Source of the DNA: Portunus trituberculatus
Lineage: Eukaryota > Arthropoda > Malacostraca > Decapoda > Portunidae
DNA length: 64,000 nucleotides
NCBI RefSeq assembly: GCF_017591435.1
Contig: NC_059296.1
Location: 332,501 to 396,500 of the forward strand
Direction of reading: 5' to 3'
Shown here: positions 49,761 through 63,003 of the stretch, one piece after another
Layout of the letters: the number at the start of each line of letters is the position of its first letter
How positions within the stretch are numbered: position 1 is the stretch's first letter
Translations under genes and position numbers: made by a program
Notes under the pieces: model-generated
Database searches by the model: none
What the model was told of the DNA's origin: nothing
The model's input: only the letters and a program-made list of their open reading frames with translations

Positions 49761-52100
49761 AAAATCCTTCCTCAGTATTATCCCTCTTTAGTATCTATGG
49801 ACATCTCTGCCATAAAATTAGTCTTTATGTATGTGTATGTAGCTCTAAGATGCCTTGGTGTTATTTAATTTTGTGTTTTTGTGGTCGTGTTGGAGGTTAT
49901 TTGACTGGAGGGAAAGACCGCGGGATTTGAATGTGGCGTCTGTTCTGTCTCCATAAGCCGGGTTGCTAGATGTGGTATTAATTTGCTCCATTCCTATCCT
50001 CCTATCCCCTAATTTAGTCATTATTGTTACCAGAAATTTAAATATATGTAGCTCTATCCCACTGCAAGGAGCAAAAACTATCAGCAACTGCCTATGAGTA
50101 ATATTTCGCACGGGTCAGTTACTGTGGTAATTGGTTCTTCTTAATAGAGCTGTTATTAGGATCGTCATTATCATCACTTAGATTCTCAGTTCTAATGCCT
50201 TACCGCAATGAAATTGGTCGAGTTCTGTTCAGAGTCAGGCTCTACAAAAGGAATTAACCATGGCATTATACTCGCACAACAGGAAATGGAAAGACAGACT
50301 GATAGATTCACAGATAGATAGATATACAAATTGGTAAATAATAGCTTGAAAAATATGTCAATAAGATAGATGAAAAAATAGATAGTTTGGTATCTAGGTA
50401 GGCCAGTAGATAGAAAGATAAGTGATTAGATAAATAGAAAGACAGACAAACATAGCTAAACAAATAAGTATAGGCATATAGGTAGATGAAATAATATAAT
50501 ATATTCATCAGTGAGATTAAAAACCAATCAAGATTATAACATAATTGAATCTATACATAGACAGGTAGATTATATGAAAATGCTGACATCAAATTTTTAT
50601 AAATGCAGTTCATTCATCTTCCTAGAAAAGACTTGAGGATGGCTTAATAAATCACGTGTTAATCATGCCCTTAGATTATAAACTTTCTTTTGAATGAACG
50701 CTTATTTTGTGCAATATAGAAGATTTATTAGTTATAGCAACCTGAAACTTCTGAGTCACCTAGCAATAAATCACAACTCTTTTACAAATATTCTATTCTT
50801 AAGGATTTTTTATAAGTTCTTAAAATTTTCACTGTAGAAAAGCACTCTGGCAATGGATTTAAGAAATGAAAGGAATAACTGAGGTCACATGACTTATAAT
50901 AATTTTGATGTTTGTCATCTTTTATATCTTAGGCATATTAATGAAAGCTAATTATATGTACAGCAGGAATGGATTGCATAAGAAAAATAATTGAATTTCA
51001 TTGGGTAGGTATTGTCTATGATTCCAGTGTAGCTTTCCCAGAACAATTTCTCTTTTACCTATTCCTAACCACAATCTCTATGCATTCAGAGTATACTTCT
51101 CTATTTGCTCTGCCTTTTCTGAAAATCAATATGTTGCCATTTGCTCTTTCCTCTCTGTGCACTACTGCTTTACCTTGCTCCACACTATCCTTGTGACTAA
51201 CATTTTTCCTCACACTTTTCATCCATCTTTGTGATTTTCACTCAGTGTTCAAGCTTTCACAAGTCCAAGCATCTTTATCAATAGTTTGTCATGCTCAAAC
51301 TCATGTAAATTTTACTGCTCTATCTGATCAGCAAATTCTTCCACATAGTTAATTGAAGGGTCAAGGGTAATTTTTCACTTGATTCATATATGCCACATAT
51401 GTCTCAATCCCAATCATATACCTCATCTTACAATCTTACAATCTGTGCATCAGCTGCATGCAATACAATTGATATTTTTATACAATATTCTCTGCTTTAT
51501 TTCCAAGGTGCTTAGATCTGAACACTATCAACTTACCCTCACATCTTACTTGCCTCACTGAGCAGTTTCCACAGTAATAGTGCTATACAAATTCACTCTA
51601 AATTTCCTCCTTTCAAACATCTTACTTTCTCATTTGAATCGGCTAAGTTACATTTGTAAAGGGAAGCTCAGATTTCTTTCAGCATTTACTTCTTACACCA
51701 ACATCTTTTGTATGCATTCAGCAACCAAAGTGACATCATAGATCCTTGTCTCTGCCTTACTCACTTATTAAAAAATAACTGCTCACACTGCCTCAGACTG
51801 AAGAAAAGTGAATAAATAAATTCACAAAAGAATAAGTGTCCACATTTCTGTTATAATATCTTGTTTGGAAGACTTCTATAGCCATATGCAAACCACTGTA
51901 TACAAAGGACCACAGGTCATTAATACAAAGTTAAGTCAGCATTTTGTGGATTAATGATATGCAGGGGAAGACTGTCCATCTTTATCTCCAGAAAGGAATG
52001 TCATCTTGACACTATCATTCAACAGATGTCAGTTCAGCTCTGTACATATGTATATGTTAATGTCCTCATCATTCGGTAGAAATTAAACAAATGAAACAAT
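49761..52100. other. Intergenic DNA between the RRM gene and CCT6
   Basis: No exon recognised. It contains a degenerate GATA-type run at about 50300-50570 and is otherwise AT-rich. Confidence 0.4.
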
Positions 52101-52106
52101 GTTTTC

Positions 52107-52112
52107 TTTATT
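52107..52112 (-). terminator. Candidate polyadenylation signal of CCT6
   Basis: AATAAA on the minus strand about 395 bases beyond the CCT6 stop codon. No closer canonical hexamer was noticed, but I did not exhaustively rule one out. Confidence 0.35.
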
Positions 52113-52506
52113 ATCAAGTGTTTAGAAGCAGAATTGTGAGTTGGCAGCAGCTTGCTTTCTTGCGTTGATCAAATAGCAACTGTTACATCATGCCAAGGTA
52201 AGTGCTGGAAGGAGAGGAACATAAATTACTTCTAGAAATTGTACATACCATCATTTACATATAGAAGTGTATACTTATATTCAAATTTACTTCATAGATA
52301 ATACTAAGACAATTGCAGTGCACTCAAAACATACAGAATTTTGAATTTTACTTACAAAAGTGAGTGGTCTACATCATGAAAATTATCAGTTAAAAAGTTC
52401 TTGATGTAAAATATGCATCACTAACAATTCTATATGACATGTTACAATTTAATGGGATAACGGTCTCACCTGAATTTAAGAAGTTTCGTCATGTGTAGGA
52501 TTCTAT

Positions 52507-55500
52507 CTACTTGAGTTGAGACAGTCCAGCTCTCATGATCTCATCCACAATGAGGAGGTTACGGGCAATAACAGAGCTGTTGGTAGAAAATATATCATGC
52601 TTCTTTTTTTTTCTTGTAAAATAGATTAGAGGGTTTACAAAACATAAAATGATTTAAAAATGACAGGTCATGTCAAGATGATAAAACAATAAAGTAATCT
52701 AAATAAAAACTTTCCACAGTAAAACAAAGTATTTTAACAGATAAACTTACCATGCATCCAACATGTGTCTCTTAACACAATAGTTATCAAATATGCCAGC
52801 ATCAACTGGATTAAGTGCTTCACCAGTAGCAATATCTAATCCCACATGAGTGCCAGCACTAGCCTTGAATTCTTCCCTCAGCTTCACCAGGCAGTCCATG
52901 GGGTCATATCCACTATTACAAGCTGGAAGGAAGATCAAGAGTTGACATCACAAAGCTGACTAATGTTTCACGCACAAATACATCTATACTGTCATCATTA
53001 GAAGAACAGGTTCCATTAGACATGTCAAGAAAGGTTTATAGCACATCAGCCTATTTGCAAGACCAAGGAGGAACTCACTAAATCAACATTATTTAGAAGA
53101 TATTCATATTACAGATATTTTAACAATCCATGTGCAACTGTGAGGCACTTTGTAAAAAGTTCCCTGCATCTGCTGTGGTAAAAGGATCGGAGTAAGTGTG
53201 GGAAAGGGAATAATTACATTACCAAGGGACAAGGAAAGAACAATGTATGCAGTAAAAATTTGATGAAGTATTATGTGTTCAGATGTGCTTTGCCCAAGCT
53301 CTTGAGGCATAGTATGGTGGTCCATGAGATGATCACTTCCTACCCAGGGCTAGTGGGGATAAGAATGTGTGGTGTATGTGGGTGGGCGGTGGAAAAAGTG
53401 GCATAACTTTATCTGCTGCATATCTGCACATATCCTAACTCTAGAAGCTTACCAAGAGTTTTAGGGATGACAAGAAGGGCATCTGCAAATGCCCGCACAC
53501 CATATCGTGCACGGCCCTTCACTTCATTTTCATACTTCATCAGTGCATCATAAGCAGCAACCTGCAAGGGAAAGAAAGAAAACAATATGAAAACCCAAAT
53601 TTCATTCAAGTTTAACAAAGATCAACAATGCTGACACAAGAACTACCAAGAAAAAACATTCAGTGCCACCATCTGACAGCATGCACAAGAGTTAGACTAT
53701 CAGTCTTTCTGAAAGACTTACCTCAAAGGCACCTGCTCCAGGAACAAGGGAACCATCATCCAATGCATTCTTGATTGCCCTTAAACCATCCCTAATGGCA
53801 TCTTTGGTCTGGGTGAGGGTGTGTTTGTATGGACCTTTGATCAGGATGGTTACACTGTGAGGGTTTTTCAAATCTTCTACAAAGGTATACTTTGTTTCTC
53901 CCTGAAATAGATAATAACCATCACCGTCAGCCTCTGTGATCTTAATGTAGGATAAAGGGTTTCACAACAAACTATTAATCCAGTACAACAAAACTCTTTT
54001 AAACTCTTTAAAAGCTGACAATTTTCTTCTATACTGCCATAATTTTGATATTTCATTGTATTCTACTCTCACTCAAGTTTCTGCGGTATGTAATCAGTTT
54101 CTCTCTTTTCCTCAACTCTCTTGTCAAGGCTTCCCTATATTATTTGCTATGGCTCTTAACCACAAAGATGAAGCCTTCAGTAGAAACTTACTCACCAGAA
54201 CATGTTCATACACACTGCCAGCATAACCAAGGCAGTCTGGAGCAAGATCATCGAAGCTGTTCATGGCCATCCCACCACAGGCCAGGGCAAGCCTCTCCAT
54301 GTTGCGGCGCTTGGCCCTCCTTAGGCCCATGATGCCTTCCTTAGCCAACATATCCAGGGACATAGGATCAATACCCTTCTGGTTGATCACCACAAACATA
54401 TCTTTGTTACCAGTGCAGACCTTCTTCTTTAGCTCAATAACTTTCTTCACTCTGAAAATTCAGTGTCTTTATTATTACAGGAACATAATTCATAGAGGAA
54501 TAAAAAACAAAAGTATTTTCTTCTTGGTCATCATCACATCATTCAAAGATGACAGAAGTACCTAAACTAAGATGCTTTTTGTAAAATGCTCCCCTTGTGG
54601 TATTGTTAATAAAACTGGTTAAGAATATTTGCCAAACATAACAAAACTACATACTTACCGCTCTTCAATGAACTCCCTCTCTGCAGTAATCAACTTATCT
54701 CTTTCTTCTGCTGACTTATAGAAGAAACCTGAAGTCACCTCTGTCTTCTCATATTCCATGGACACATTACAAGTGAGGATGTGAGCATTGGTGGCACGCT
54801 TGGGCATGTCAGGATGTCGCCCACCATGATCTAGCACCAGACCTTTGACCAGCTGGGTGTCCAGTTCCGTTTTGTGCTGTATTAAACAATTAACCATATT
54901 TTACCCAAGATTATGTGCATACAAACATTAATTTTCAACCCTTTCTTTCTCAGTAAATTTGTTAAAAAAGCAAATTTTCCAACTGTTAAAAAAAGAAAAA
55001 ATTAACCAATCTTTCCCTTATAAAATCATTTTCATTACTCAAGACACCAATTGTAGTATCCTTAAAAGTATTCTTCCTACTTAAACCTGACAGCATTTCT
55101 TGAAAGTACATCACTATTTTGTGGTAACAGATTTTCTGAATCAAATACTAACGTAAACTTCACATACAATTATTATGTACTTATGCAAGCCGCTTAAAAA
55201 GATTGGCATTAACTGTCAAAAAATTACACATCTTAAGTCATTCACTTTCAGTACTGTTCCATCTTTTTATCTTGCATAACTCTCATGTTGTACTAAAATA
55301 AAGTAGTAGGAGCAATACAAACCTGCATATCCATGATCTCCACCATGTGCAAGTCCAATGATTTGCCTTCCTCTTTGATGGCCAGGACTGCATCAACACA
55401 CACTTCAGTCAGCTTGTCAGCCAGGTCAGAGTGAACCTTGGTGCGGAGGGCAGTGCTTGCAACTTGGCAGAGACGCTCACGGGTGATCTCTTCAGTAATT

Positions 55501-56226
55501 TTCACCTTATCAAGCACTTCTTGAGCCTTCACCTGTTGCAAGATTATAACCACTCCCACAGTAATATAAAAATGGCTGAACAATCACTAATAAATTGCAA
55601 CTTGAGAGAAATTAAACAGCAAAACATCATTACACATGGCATACAAACATTAGTTGACTTATGTTCATTGAGGTAAATAATGTTTTGAATACCTTCAAGA
55701 CACAGGTGTTTTGAGTATGATTGTAAATACATGATGTTCCTAACAAAATTACATATGTTGTTTGAGGTAGTTGCCCAGATCATGGGTTTCTGTAGCAACT
55801 TGTACTGAAGCAACTCTCACCTTGGCCAAATCAAACCCTTCAGCAATTAACCTTGGGTGTAAGCCTTCTTGAATTTGGATTTCTGCTTGCTTCAGCATCT
55901 CACCAATGAGGAGAACTGTTGAGGTAGTGCCATCGCCAATGACGTCATCCTGGGCAGTGCAGGCCTTGGCAATCATGCTGGCTGTAGGGTGCTGAATTTG
56001 CTGCAGAATGAGAATGAGAAATATAGCAAAGCTGTATCAAGTATTAGTTTTAGCCCTTCCCAGAAGTACCACATATGCCAAAGTATAAGACTTTTTTTTT
56101 TTTTTTTTTCAAGGCTCCTAAATCAAGGGGTCATCTTATATACCAAACATAAAACATAACCCTTTCACCCCATAGTGAACACGAGCCACAGTACCTTGGA
56201 ATTCATACTGCAGCCCCACACATGCA

Positions 56227-56296
<70 letters not shown>

Positions 56297-57464
56297 CCTA
56301 ATTGTTGGATTAACATATAAAAGGTGGCTGTATTTCGAAACTGGCAACAGCAGTAGTGAGGGAATGGTCTCATTACGGCTCCCCAGGCCCCTTCAGCCAA
56401 CTTGTGTGTAGCAGCTCCCTCCATCATTGAGGGGGTCGTCTTATACACCAATAATACCTCAAAACCCAAATTTTTCCCTCAGAAATTGGGGGTCGTCTTA
56501 TAGTCCGGCATATACGGTAATATAATGTGAAGCTGTCACTGTTACAGACAGTTTCAAAGACTGACCCAAAATAATGATTTGCAAGACAAATGGGTGGCAG
56601 GTAACTGAAATTAAATAGAAAAAAAAAAAAAAAAACATCAGAAATAGGTTCCATTGCCAGAGTAAGTGAACACCATCTGAATAAAATTTACCCGTTACAA
56701 ATTCCTATATAGTTGGCAACATTGCTGAACTCATCAGTGACAGTAACCTACACATTCCACTTCAACAACAAAGCACCTTACACCACCCCCTCTGTCCCAC
56801 CCTGCCTGGCATGACTCACCATTTCGTGAAGCAGAATGTTTCCATCTTTGGTGATCTTGATATCCCCGGCGCCGGACACCAGCCTGGGAGAAAGAAGCGT
56901 GAGTTCAATATAGCAGCCGCCGCTTACTACCTACACACAGGCACCAAAACCCCGCCACAAAACTTCACACCTGGTGATTGGTGTCAACAATCCTGCTGTG
57001 ACTTGTCTTTTAGCACTTACTGAATAGTCAGTCTTCTTACGGCCTAAACCTGACAAAATAGCTTAACTCTGTAGTCTGTGCAAAGACATCACGGTAAGAC
57101 TTATGACACACACGAGTAAGAACAAGAACTGTCATCTCTATATATGGTCAACCCACACCTACCTCTATACCACAGATAACCTTTCAGAAGATACTAATGC
57201 TTATTCAATTCAGCTGAATACAACAAATGTACGCACTAAAACAACTTACTTCAGCTATAAATAAGTAAAGCATGACTAATCCCCAATAATCAACACGCCC
57301 AGGGAAACACGTGTATTTTGGACTCACATTTTCATGGTGCCCTTTGGTCCTAGGTTGGTTCTGAGGACATCCTGGATTCCCCTCGCACCTGAAATGTTGA
57401 TAGAGAGGGCCTGGGCAGCCCTAGCCACCTCAGCTTTAGGGTTTAAGGTCTTAATTGCAGCCAT
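52507..57464 (-). CDS. CCT6: T-complex protein 1 subunit zeta (CCT6), complete
   Basis: Ten exons join in frame: 57464-57328, 56883-56820, 56000-55821, 55532-55323, 54876-54659, 54451-54196, 53901-53722, 53561-53453, 52922-52751, 52576-52507 (TAG). They encode 531 residues, the same length as human CCT6A. The start MAAIKTLNPKAEVARA matches the family; an in-frame upstream ATG (57512) is disfavoured because homologues begin here. ATPase motifs are present: LGPKGTMK (38-45), GDGTTST (89-95) and VPGAGAFE (408-415). NMERLALACGG and DNYCVKRH are typical subunit signatures. CCT6 is one of eight paralogous subunits of the cytosolic TRiC/CCT double-ring chaperonin, which folds actin, tubulin and many WD40 proteins using ATP. 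A Tc1/mariner-like MITE lies in intron 2. Confidence 0.97.
56069..56517. mobile_element. Tc1/mariner-like MITE in CCT6 intron 2
   Basis: TA flanks both ends. The left end CCACATATGCCAAAG and the inward-read right end CCGTATATGCCGGAC are inverted repeats, each followed by TATAAGAC. The CCGTATATGCCGG-type end is seen in widespread mariner-like elements. A (TA)n array lies inside; there is no transposase. Confidence 0.6.
56228..56294. repeat. (TA)n inside the CCT6 intronic MITE
   Basis: Perfect TA run of about 67 bp. Confidence 0.95.
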
Positions 57465-57539
57465 CCTCACGACACGTCTTGTCTTGACTGCACTGAGCTC
57501 GCCGGGTTCCAATACTTTCCTGAGGTTTCCTCTGTCTTC

Positions 57540-58200
57540 TACTGTCTCTGGTCATGTAACAATAATAATCCTATTAATTATACACTCAGTGTCCTAAAAT
57601 CATATAGTTATTTGAATTAAGCAACTACAAACTCTAATATTTCTATTTTGTCTCGATTTGTATATATTTTTTGGCTAAATATTTTTCACTTTTCAATTTT
57701 TTTTTATCTACAGTGACTTAACTCTTTGATTAGCCAGCCTGTGCCCTAGAAATACATGACTGGTTAAATGAAACTGTTGGTGTCCTAATATCAGAGTTTT
57801 AATTGGGATTTTATATTTACTGAACGTTTTTCACTCATCAATGTTTTTTTTTATAGTAATTTATCCCTCTTATCATCTATATAGTGCCCTAAAACTATGT
57901 AATTGCACGAATAAAAAATCATTATTTTTCTTTCATCATGGCAGGATTTTATTATGGTTTTTAGCTATTTTCTGAAGACTTTTCACAGTTCAACTCTGCT
58001 TCTGGAAGACTCTCGGAGCGCCACCCACACCAAAATATTGCCTGTTTTTTAGCACTATTTTGCTAAGAGGGTGACTTTTCAGATTGTTATTACTGCAAGA
58101 CATTTATATTCAATTAGTATGTTATTATCTATTTTTTTCACATAAACTGACAATATCCCATACTGCTTCTTCTCTTTTGTATTTATCATAATCATTATCA
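57540..58200. other. CCT6 upstream flank; no gene seen
   Basis: AT-rich DNA between the CCT6 start and the (GA)n/hairpin/LINE cluster. A CCT6 promoter should lie near its right-hand gene end, but no clear TATA or GC box was found. Confidence 0.35.
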
Positions 58201-58202
58201 TC

Positions 58203-58205
<3 letters not shown>

Positions 58206-58240
<35 letters not shown>
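58206..58240. repeat. (GA)n microsatellite
   Basis: Perfect GA run directly before the hairpin. Confidence 0.95.
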
Positions 58241-58248
<8 letters not shown>

Positions 58249-58256
58249 ACCTCAAG

Positions 58257-58394
58257 GAGAGAAGCGAGAGGGGAAAAAATAATAAATAAAGTTCAAGAGA
58301 CACTAAAATCAAAAGGTAAGAGATAAAGAAAGCTATCTCTTACCCTTTGAGTTTAGCTTCGATCTCTTAAACTTTGATTTTCCTCACGCTTCTC
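58257..58394. repeat. Long imperfect hairpin
   Basis: GAGAAGCGAGAGG at the left pairs with CCTCACGCTTCTC at the right. Inner arms such as AAGGTAAGAGATA pair with TATCTCTTACCCTT, leaving a centre near 58330. It lies directly before the CR1-like fragment and after a (GA)n array. Confidence 0.75.
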
Positions 58395-59140
58395 TGCTCG
58401 ATGTACAGTAGATGTAGCCATGCAGCCTTAGATTTCAATGAACATTTTGGGGAAAAAATAAATAGAGGTAATAGGATGGATGGGTTAATAAAGACATTTG
58501 TTAGCATGGATGAGGAAATATTCAAATCTTTGTATGTGGCATTGATTCGATCACACCTGGAATATGCCAATCAGGTGTGGTGTCCTTACTTGAAGAAAGA
58601 TGTGGAGGCCTTTGAAAGGGTTCAGAGCAGGGCAACAAAATTGGTACCAGACTTGAAGGATCTCTCCTATGAAGAAATGCTGAAGAAACATAGAACTACC
58701 AACATTGACATATATTATTATAGGAGATCAAGAGGAGATCGATATGGTGGACGCCTTTAGAATCATCAATAGAGTGTATGACAAAGATCCAGACTATATG
58801 AAGACTTGTTTAAAATGCAGGAAGGATTGCAAACTCGTGGTCATGGAAAGAAAAATATTTAAGCCAAGTAAGATTAGACATCAGCAAGTTCCTTCTATAA
58901 TAGGGTGGTGAATAACTGGAACAGCCTCCCAGACAGTGTGATAAATGCTAAATCAGTTCGAGAGTTTGAAAGAAAATTAGACGATGTATGGAAAAATGAA
59001 GAGCAAAAGTTTAATTACATTGAAAAAATAGGGAGCCTCGATAAATCACAAGTTTGACCACACGACTACAAGATCTAGAAAATGTACGTAATGACAGCCA
59101 TATGGACTCACAGGCCTGAATAGGCCTCTTCCTGGAGTCG
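58380..59140 (+). mobile_element. 3' end of a CR1-like non-LTR retrotransposon
   Basis: Encodes the RT C terminus and thumb: LIRSHLEYANQVWCPYLKKD, RVQSRATKLVPDL, DMVDAFRIINRVYDK and WNSLPDSV. These are typical of CR1/L2-type elements. Frameshifts near 58700 and 58900 break the frame, and the element is strongly 5' truncated. Confidence 0.78.
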
Positions 59141-59159
59141 TCTGTGAATTTCTGTGTGA

Positions 59160-59163
<4 letters not shown>

Positions 59164-59195
<32 letters not shown>

Positions 59196-59310
59196 TATCA
59201 AGATTCCATCATTATTGTTAGGACATTTGCCATATTAAAGAACATGCGGGGTATATTGATAATTTATTATAATCTTATTTTAAGTGTGTGTGTGTGTGTG
59301 TGTGTGTGTT
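59164..59310. repeat. (CT)n and (GT)n arrays
   Basis: Runs at about 59164-59192 (CT) and 59285-59310 (GT), downstream of the LINE and in the likely 3' UTR/flank of the WD40 gene. Confidence 0.9.
59263..59268 (-). terminator. Candidate polyadenylation signal of the WD40 gene
   Basis: AATAAA on the minus strand, about 70 bases after the TAG at 59336. The intervening 3' UTR would contain a (CA)n tract (GT on the plus strand). Confidence 0.4.
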
Positions 59311-59335
59311 GGAAACCTACCGGTGTCTATAGTTT

Positions 59336-62300
59336 CTACACATGGCGTGGGGAATGTGGTCGCCAGCCAGGACTGAGGTGGCGGCCACTGCTTGGCGGGG
59401 CAGATGAAGCTGGGTCCTGTCCAGTCTTCCCTGAGGACGTGGGTACTGTCTGACGTCTAGCTGACGCTGGCCGAGAACCTGCAGGTCTGCGAGCTGGTAC
59501 TCGTGAAACTGATTGACCTGGGAGGGCAGGTGTCGAACCTGTAGCGGCGAGGCCAGAGGCGATTGTGGCGGGAGGGAGATGAGCTAGAAGAGCAGCTGGG
59601 TCGTCTGGTGTGAGTCCAAGGGCTGCCAGTCGTGGGGGCAGAGGCAGATCAGGAGGCAGGGTGGGTGGCGTTACTTTCTGTAACTCGAGGCAGCAAAAGG
59701 CAGCCCCTGCCGGATGAGGCTACGCATACGCTCACGTTCTTGTCGCTCATCAGAAGACATAATCGATGAGTCTTTAATCAAGTCACCATCTTTATTAAGA
59801 TCGGCGACACCACCTTCTTCCCGATCACTTACGTCGACGTCAGCGTCCCCCATCAGTTGGTGTTGGGGTCCCTCTGAAGGGTGTGACTTGTCAGGAGAGG
59901 GGACGAGGGAGGCTACGTAGTCTCTGCAGGCCACCAGGAGCTCACCACTAACCAGCAAGGTGAGAGGCCTTAAGGCCAAGCCTCCTTGTCCTCCCGGAAA
60001 GGACAAGATCACGGTCTGCACGCAGCGGGCACCCTCCACACCATAAACACGCACAATCTGCGGGAGAAAATTCGTATTCTTCTCGATCATTCTAATCCTA
60101 AATTGCTTTTTATACATACAGAAAGAAACCTTTGCATTACGATGTCTAGAATGTGATACGTGACATCAAATATTATTGCAACTACTGATATACTGTTCTC
60201 AAGCATGAAGAGAGTCATTGGTAAGAATACTGACAGCGTCAGTATCACAGGTGATGATGACACGGCGGATTGGGCATATTAGGATTGCTGCTGAAGGAGC
60301 TGGTGAGGGCGGCAGCACCGCCAGGGCCGCCTCTGGTACATAAGGATTCCATACTCGCAATCGACCGTCACTGCTGCCGGTCACCAAGATGTGGAGCGTC
60401 CACTCGACCGCGAATACTCGAACCCCCTGAGCGGAATCAACAGGTCAGCAATATCGCTGTATGCATGTGTGTAAGGATGAAGCTCAAGGATCACATTCTG
60501 ACATCTAGTGAAAATTCTTAAATTCTCGAGTTGAACTTGGTGTGATTAAGTGCAGAACGTGCAGTGTTTTTAATGGTCTAATTCAATACCTTGGGCATAC
60601 TGAAGGTGTAGGTCTTGGTAGCATGGTCGGGTCCCCACACCACCAGACTGGCCCGAGGGTCTCCACTGCATGACACGAGAGTGGAAGTAACTGGATTGTA
60701 GTCTACACCTCTCACACTAGATTTGTGCATGCTTGTCGCACTTACTACCTGCACCTGCCCACACACCTCCACTGCACGCCCGTTGATCATTTGAGCACGG
60801 CAGCAAACTTCCTGGAAATAGAATAAAATGAATTAGCTAAGTTATGTCAATAATAACGAGATCAACGAAAAAAAAAAAAAAATGTCATTGATCTCAAGTG
60901 AGATAAATACTTTCTGCTTGTTGTCAACATCACATGAATGATGCAGCAGCAGAAGGCTGTGCAGATTGGCATGCACAACAACAGGAGAGTGTGTTCATAT
61001 GCAAACCTGCCAGGTGAGCGCCGTGAGGCCCTCGCTGCGGGGACGTGTGAGCAAACCTGCCGCGGCGTGAGGGAAGCGAAGCAGGTGGACGGCACCGCGA
61101 TCGTCCCCAACCACCAGCCACCGCCTGTCCTCCACACACCTACGAGTACATAGATCCAACCACCAACACTGCAGTGTATTTATTATTATCAGTCACTTCT
61201 ACAACCTCCCACTTTTGTCCCGTGGAAATGTATCAGAAACGTACAGTACGTTGCACTCATACCATATCAGTAAATACATTACATTTTACATCTAAAAATT
61301 TAATGATAAGGCAAGTTTCATATTCGAGATAGTTCATTCTTTTACCAATTTGTCATGCCGGTATTGTATATATTGAGTTTCACTCAAAATTTCTATGGTG
61401 AAGTGAAGGAACAGCGGGGAGGAATGGTTGTTGTCCTGTTGACCTACTGATGCCGGTCACGCCCACCCACTCACCCGGCAGCCACGCAGGAGGGGAGCGC
61501 TGGAAGGTTGGTAATCCTGAGCAGCTCCTGAGGGGTAGTTGAGGTGTCCACCAGGTGCAGCGTGGACGAGGACGCCGCCACCACAGCGATGTTGTCCTCC
61601 AGAAGAGCTACACCAACCACCCACGTGCCCAAGCCTGTCTGCAAACGTGTCACCTATTATCCTCTCCTCTACATCCAGCACTTGGCTTTTATTCCTACCT
61701 TCCGTTATTCTCTTGATAATCTTGTTACTTTATGTATTGATTTCTGTATTTTGGGGTTAATCTATAACTGCAACCAGCAACTATTGTACGGTCGACGAAT
61801 TGCGTAATTGCATAACAATGTATTGATTTATTGGTGAATAGAAGCAACTCTGGAAATTAAACGCATCCTCCTGCACCTTATGCGAGGTCTGCAGCTGAGT
61901 TCTTGTGTGCTGTTCCTCATCCGGGTCACCGTCCAGTAGGAGGCGGGCATGTTGCTGCTGACGCCAGCGGCTGTAATGGAGACAAGCAAAGAGAGGGGAC
62001 ATCAACAGGGGTACCTGCAGCCCACTCTCCGTTTGAAGTTAGCTCGAATAAAATTGAAAAGCATTTAGTTAAACACGGTCTAGTCACCTGCCCAGTATGT
62101 CGATCTTTGACAAATATACAGGTCATCAATCACAGCCACAGCAAGACCTGTTCAGCACTTGCATGCATCAGCCTAAGAGCAACTAAACAAATATCTAATT
62201 GTCATCAGAGTGATAGAATGCTTCCCAATCTTCCCTCAGGTCACATTCACCTTCTCATGATTAGATTTGCTGCATTAAAGATCATCACAGTCTGCCACGT

Positions 62301-62957
62301 ACTGGTGCATGAGGAAAGAATTAACTATAATGTAAGGAACGAAATGAAACAACGAAGCACATATTGTAAGAACAAAGATCATGATGAAATGGACGAACTA
62401 CTGATGAGAGACACATTAGAGCTAGCTAGAGAGCTTCACCTGGGCAGCAGCTTGGTGAGTGAACCCCTTGTTCCCACCAGCAGCAACCGACGACGCTCAC
62501 ACACCAATGTCCCCGCCACACCTTCACGCTGCGGCAGATTTCACACACTGTCACTTTCATCTCACAGATAGATAAAAAGACATATAGATAGCTAAACAGA
62601 CACATATATAGACACCAGTACATTAACGCCTACAAGCCCACAAGAGGAGATACGTGTGACCGTTACCTTATTGTGCAGCAACAAGCGGTACCGGGGCGTG
62701 GGCTGGAAGGGGGGGCTGGGTGCTATGTCCCGGGTCTCGCTGCCCACGCCTGCCGCCAGATATGACACCAAACCAGCCCAGCTCAGTCCAGGTGCGCCGC
62801 TCCTCAATCTAGAAAATTTTTAATTAATCCATAAAGAATGACAGACGGCATACTAACAAAGATAATAGGAAAATTGATCAAAATATCAACTGCTTCTACT
62901 ACTACTACTACTACTACTACTACTATATAACTGCTATTATTATTATTATTATTATCA

Positions 62958-63003
<46 letters not shown>

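Noticed and set aside
57465..57512. N-terminal extension of CCT6 from an in-frame upstream ATG
   Set aside because: CCT6 proteins start at MAA(I/V)KTLNPKAEVARA; the extra 16 residues have no family counterpart.
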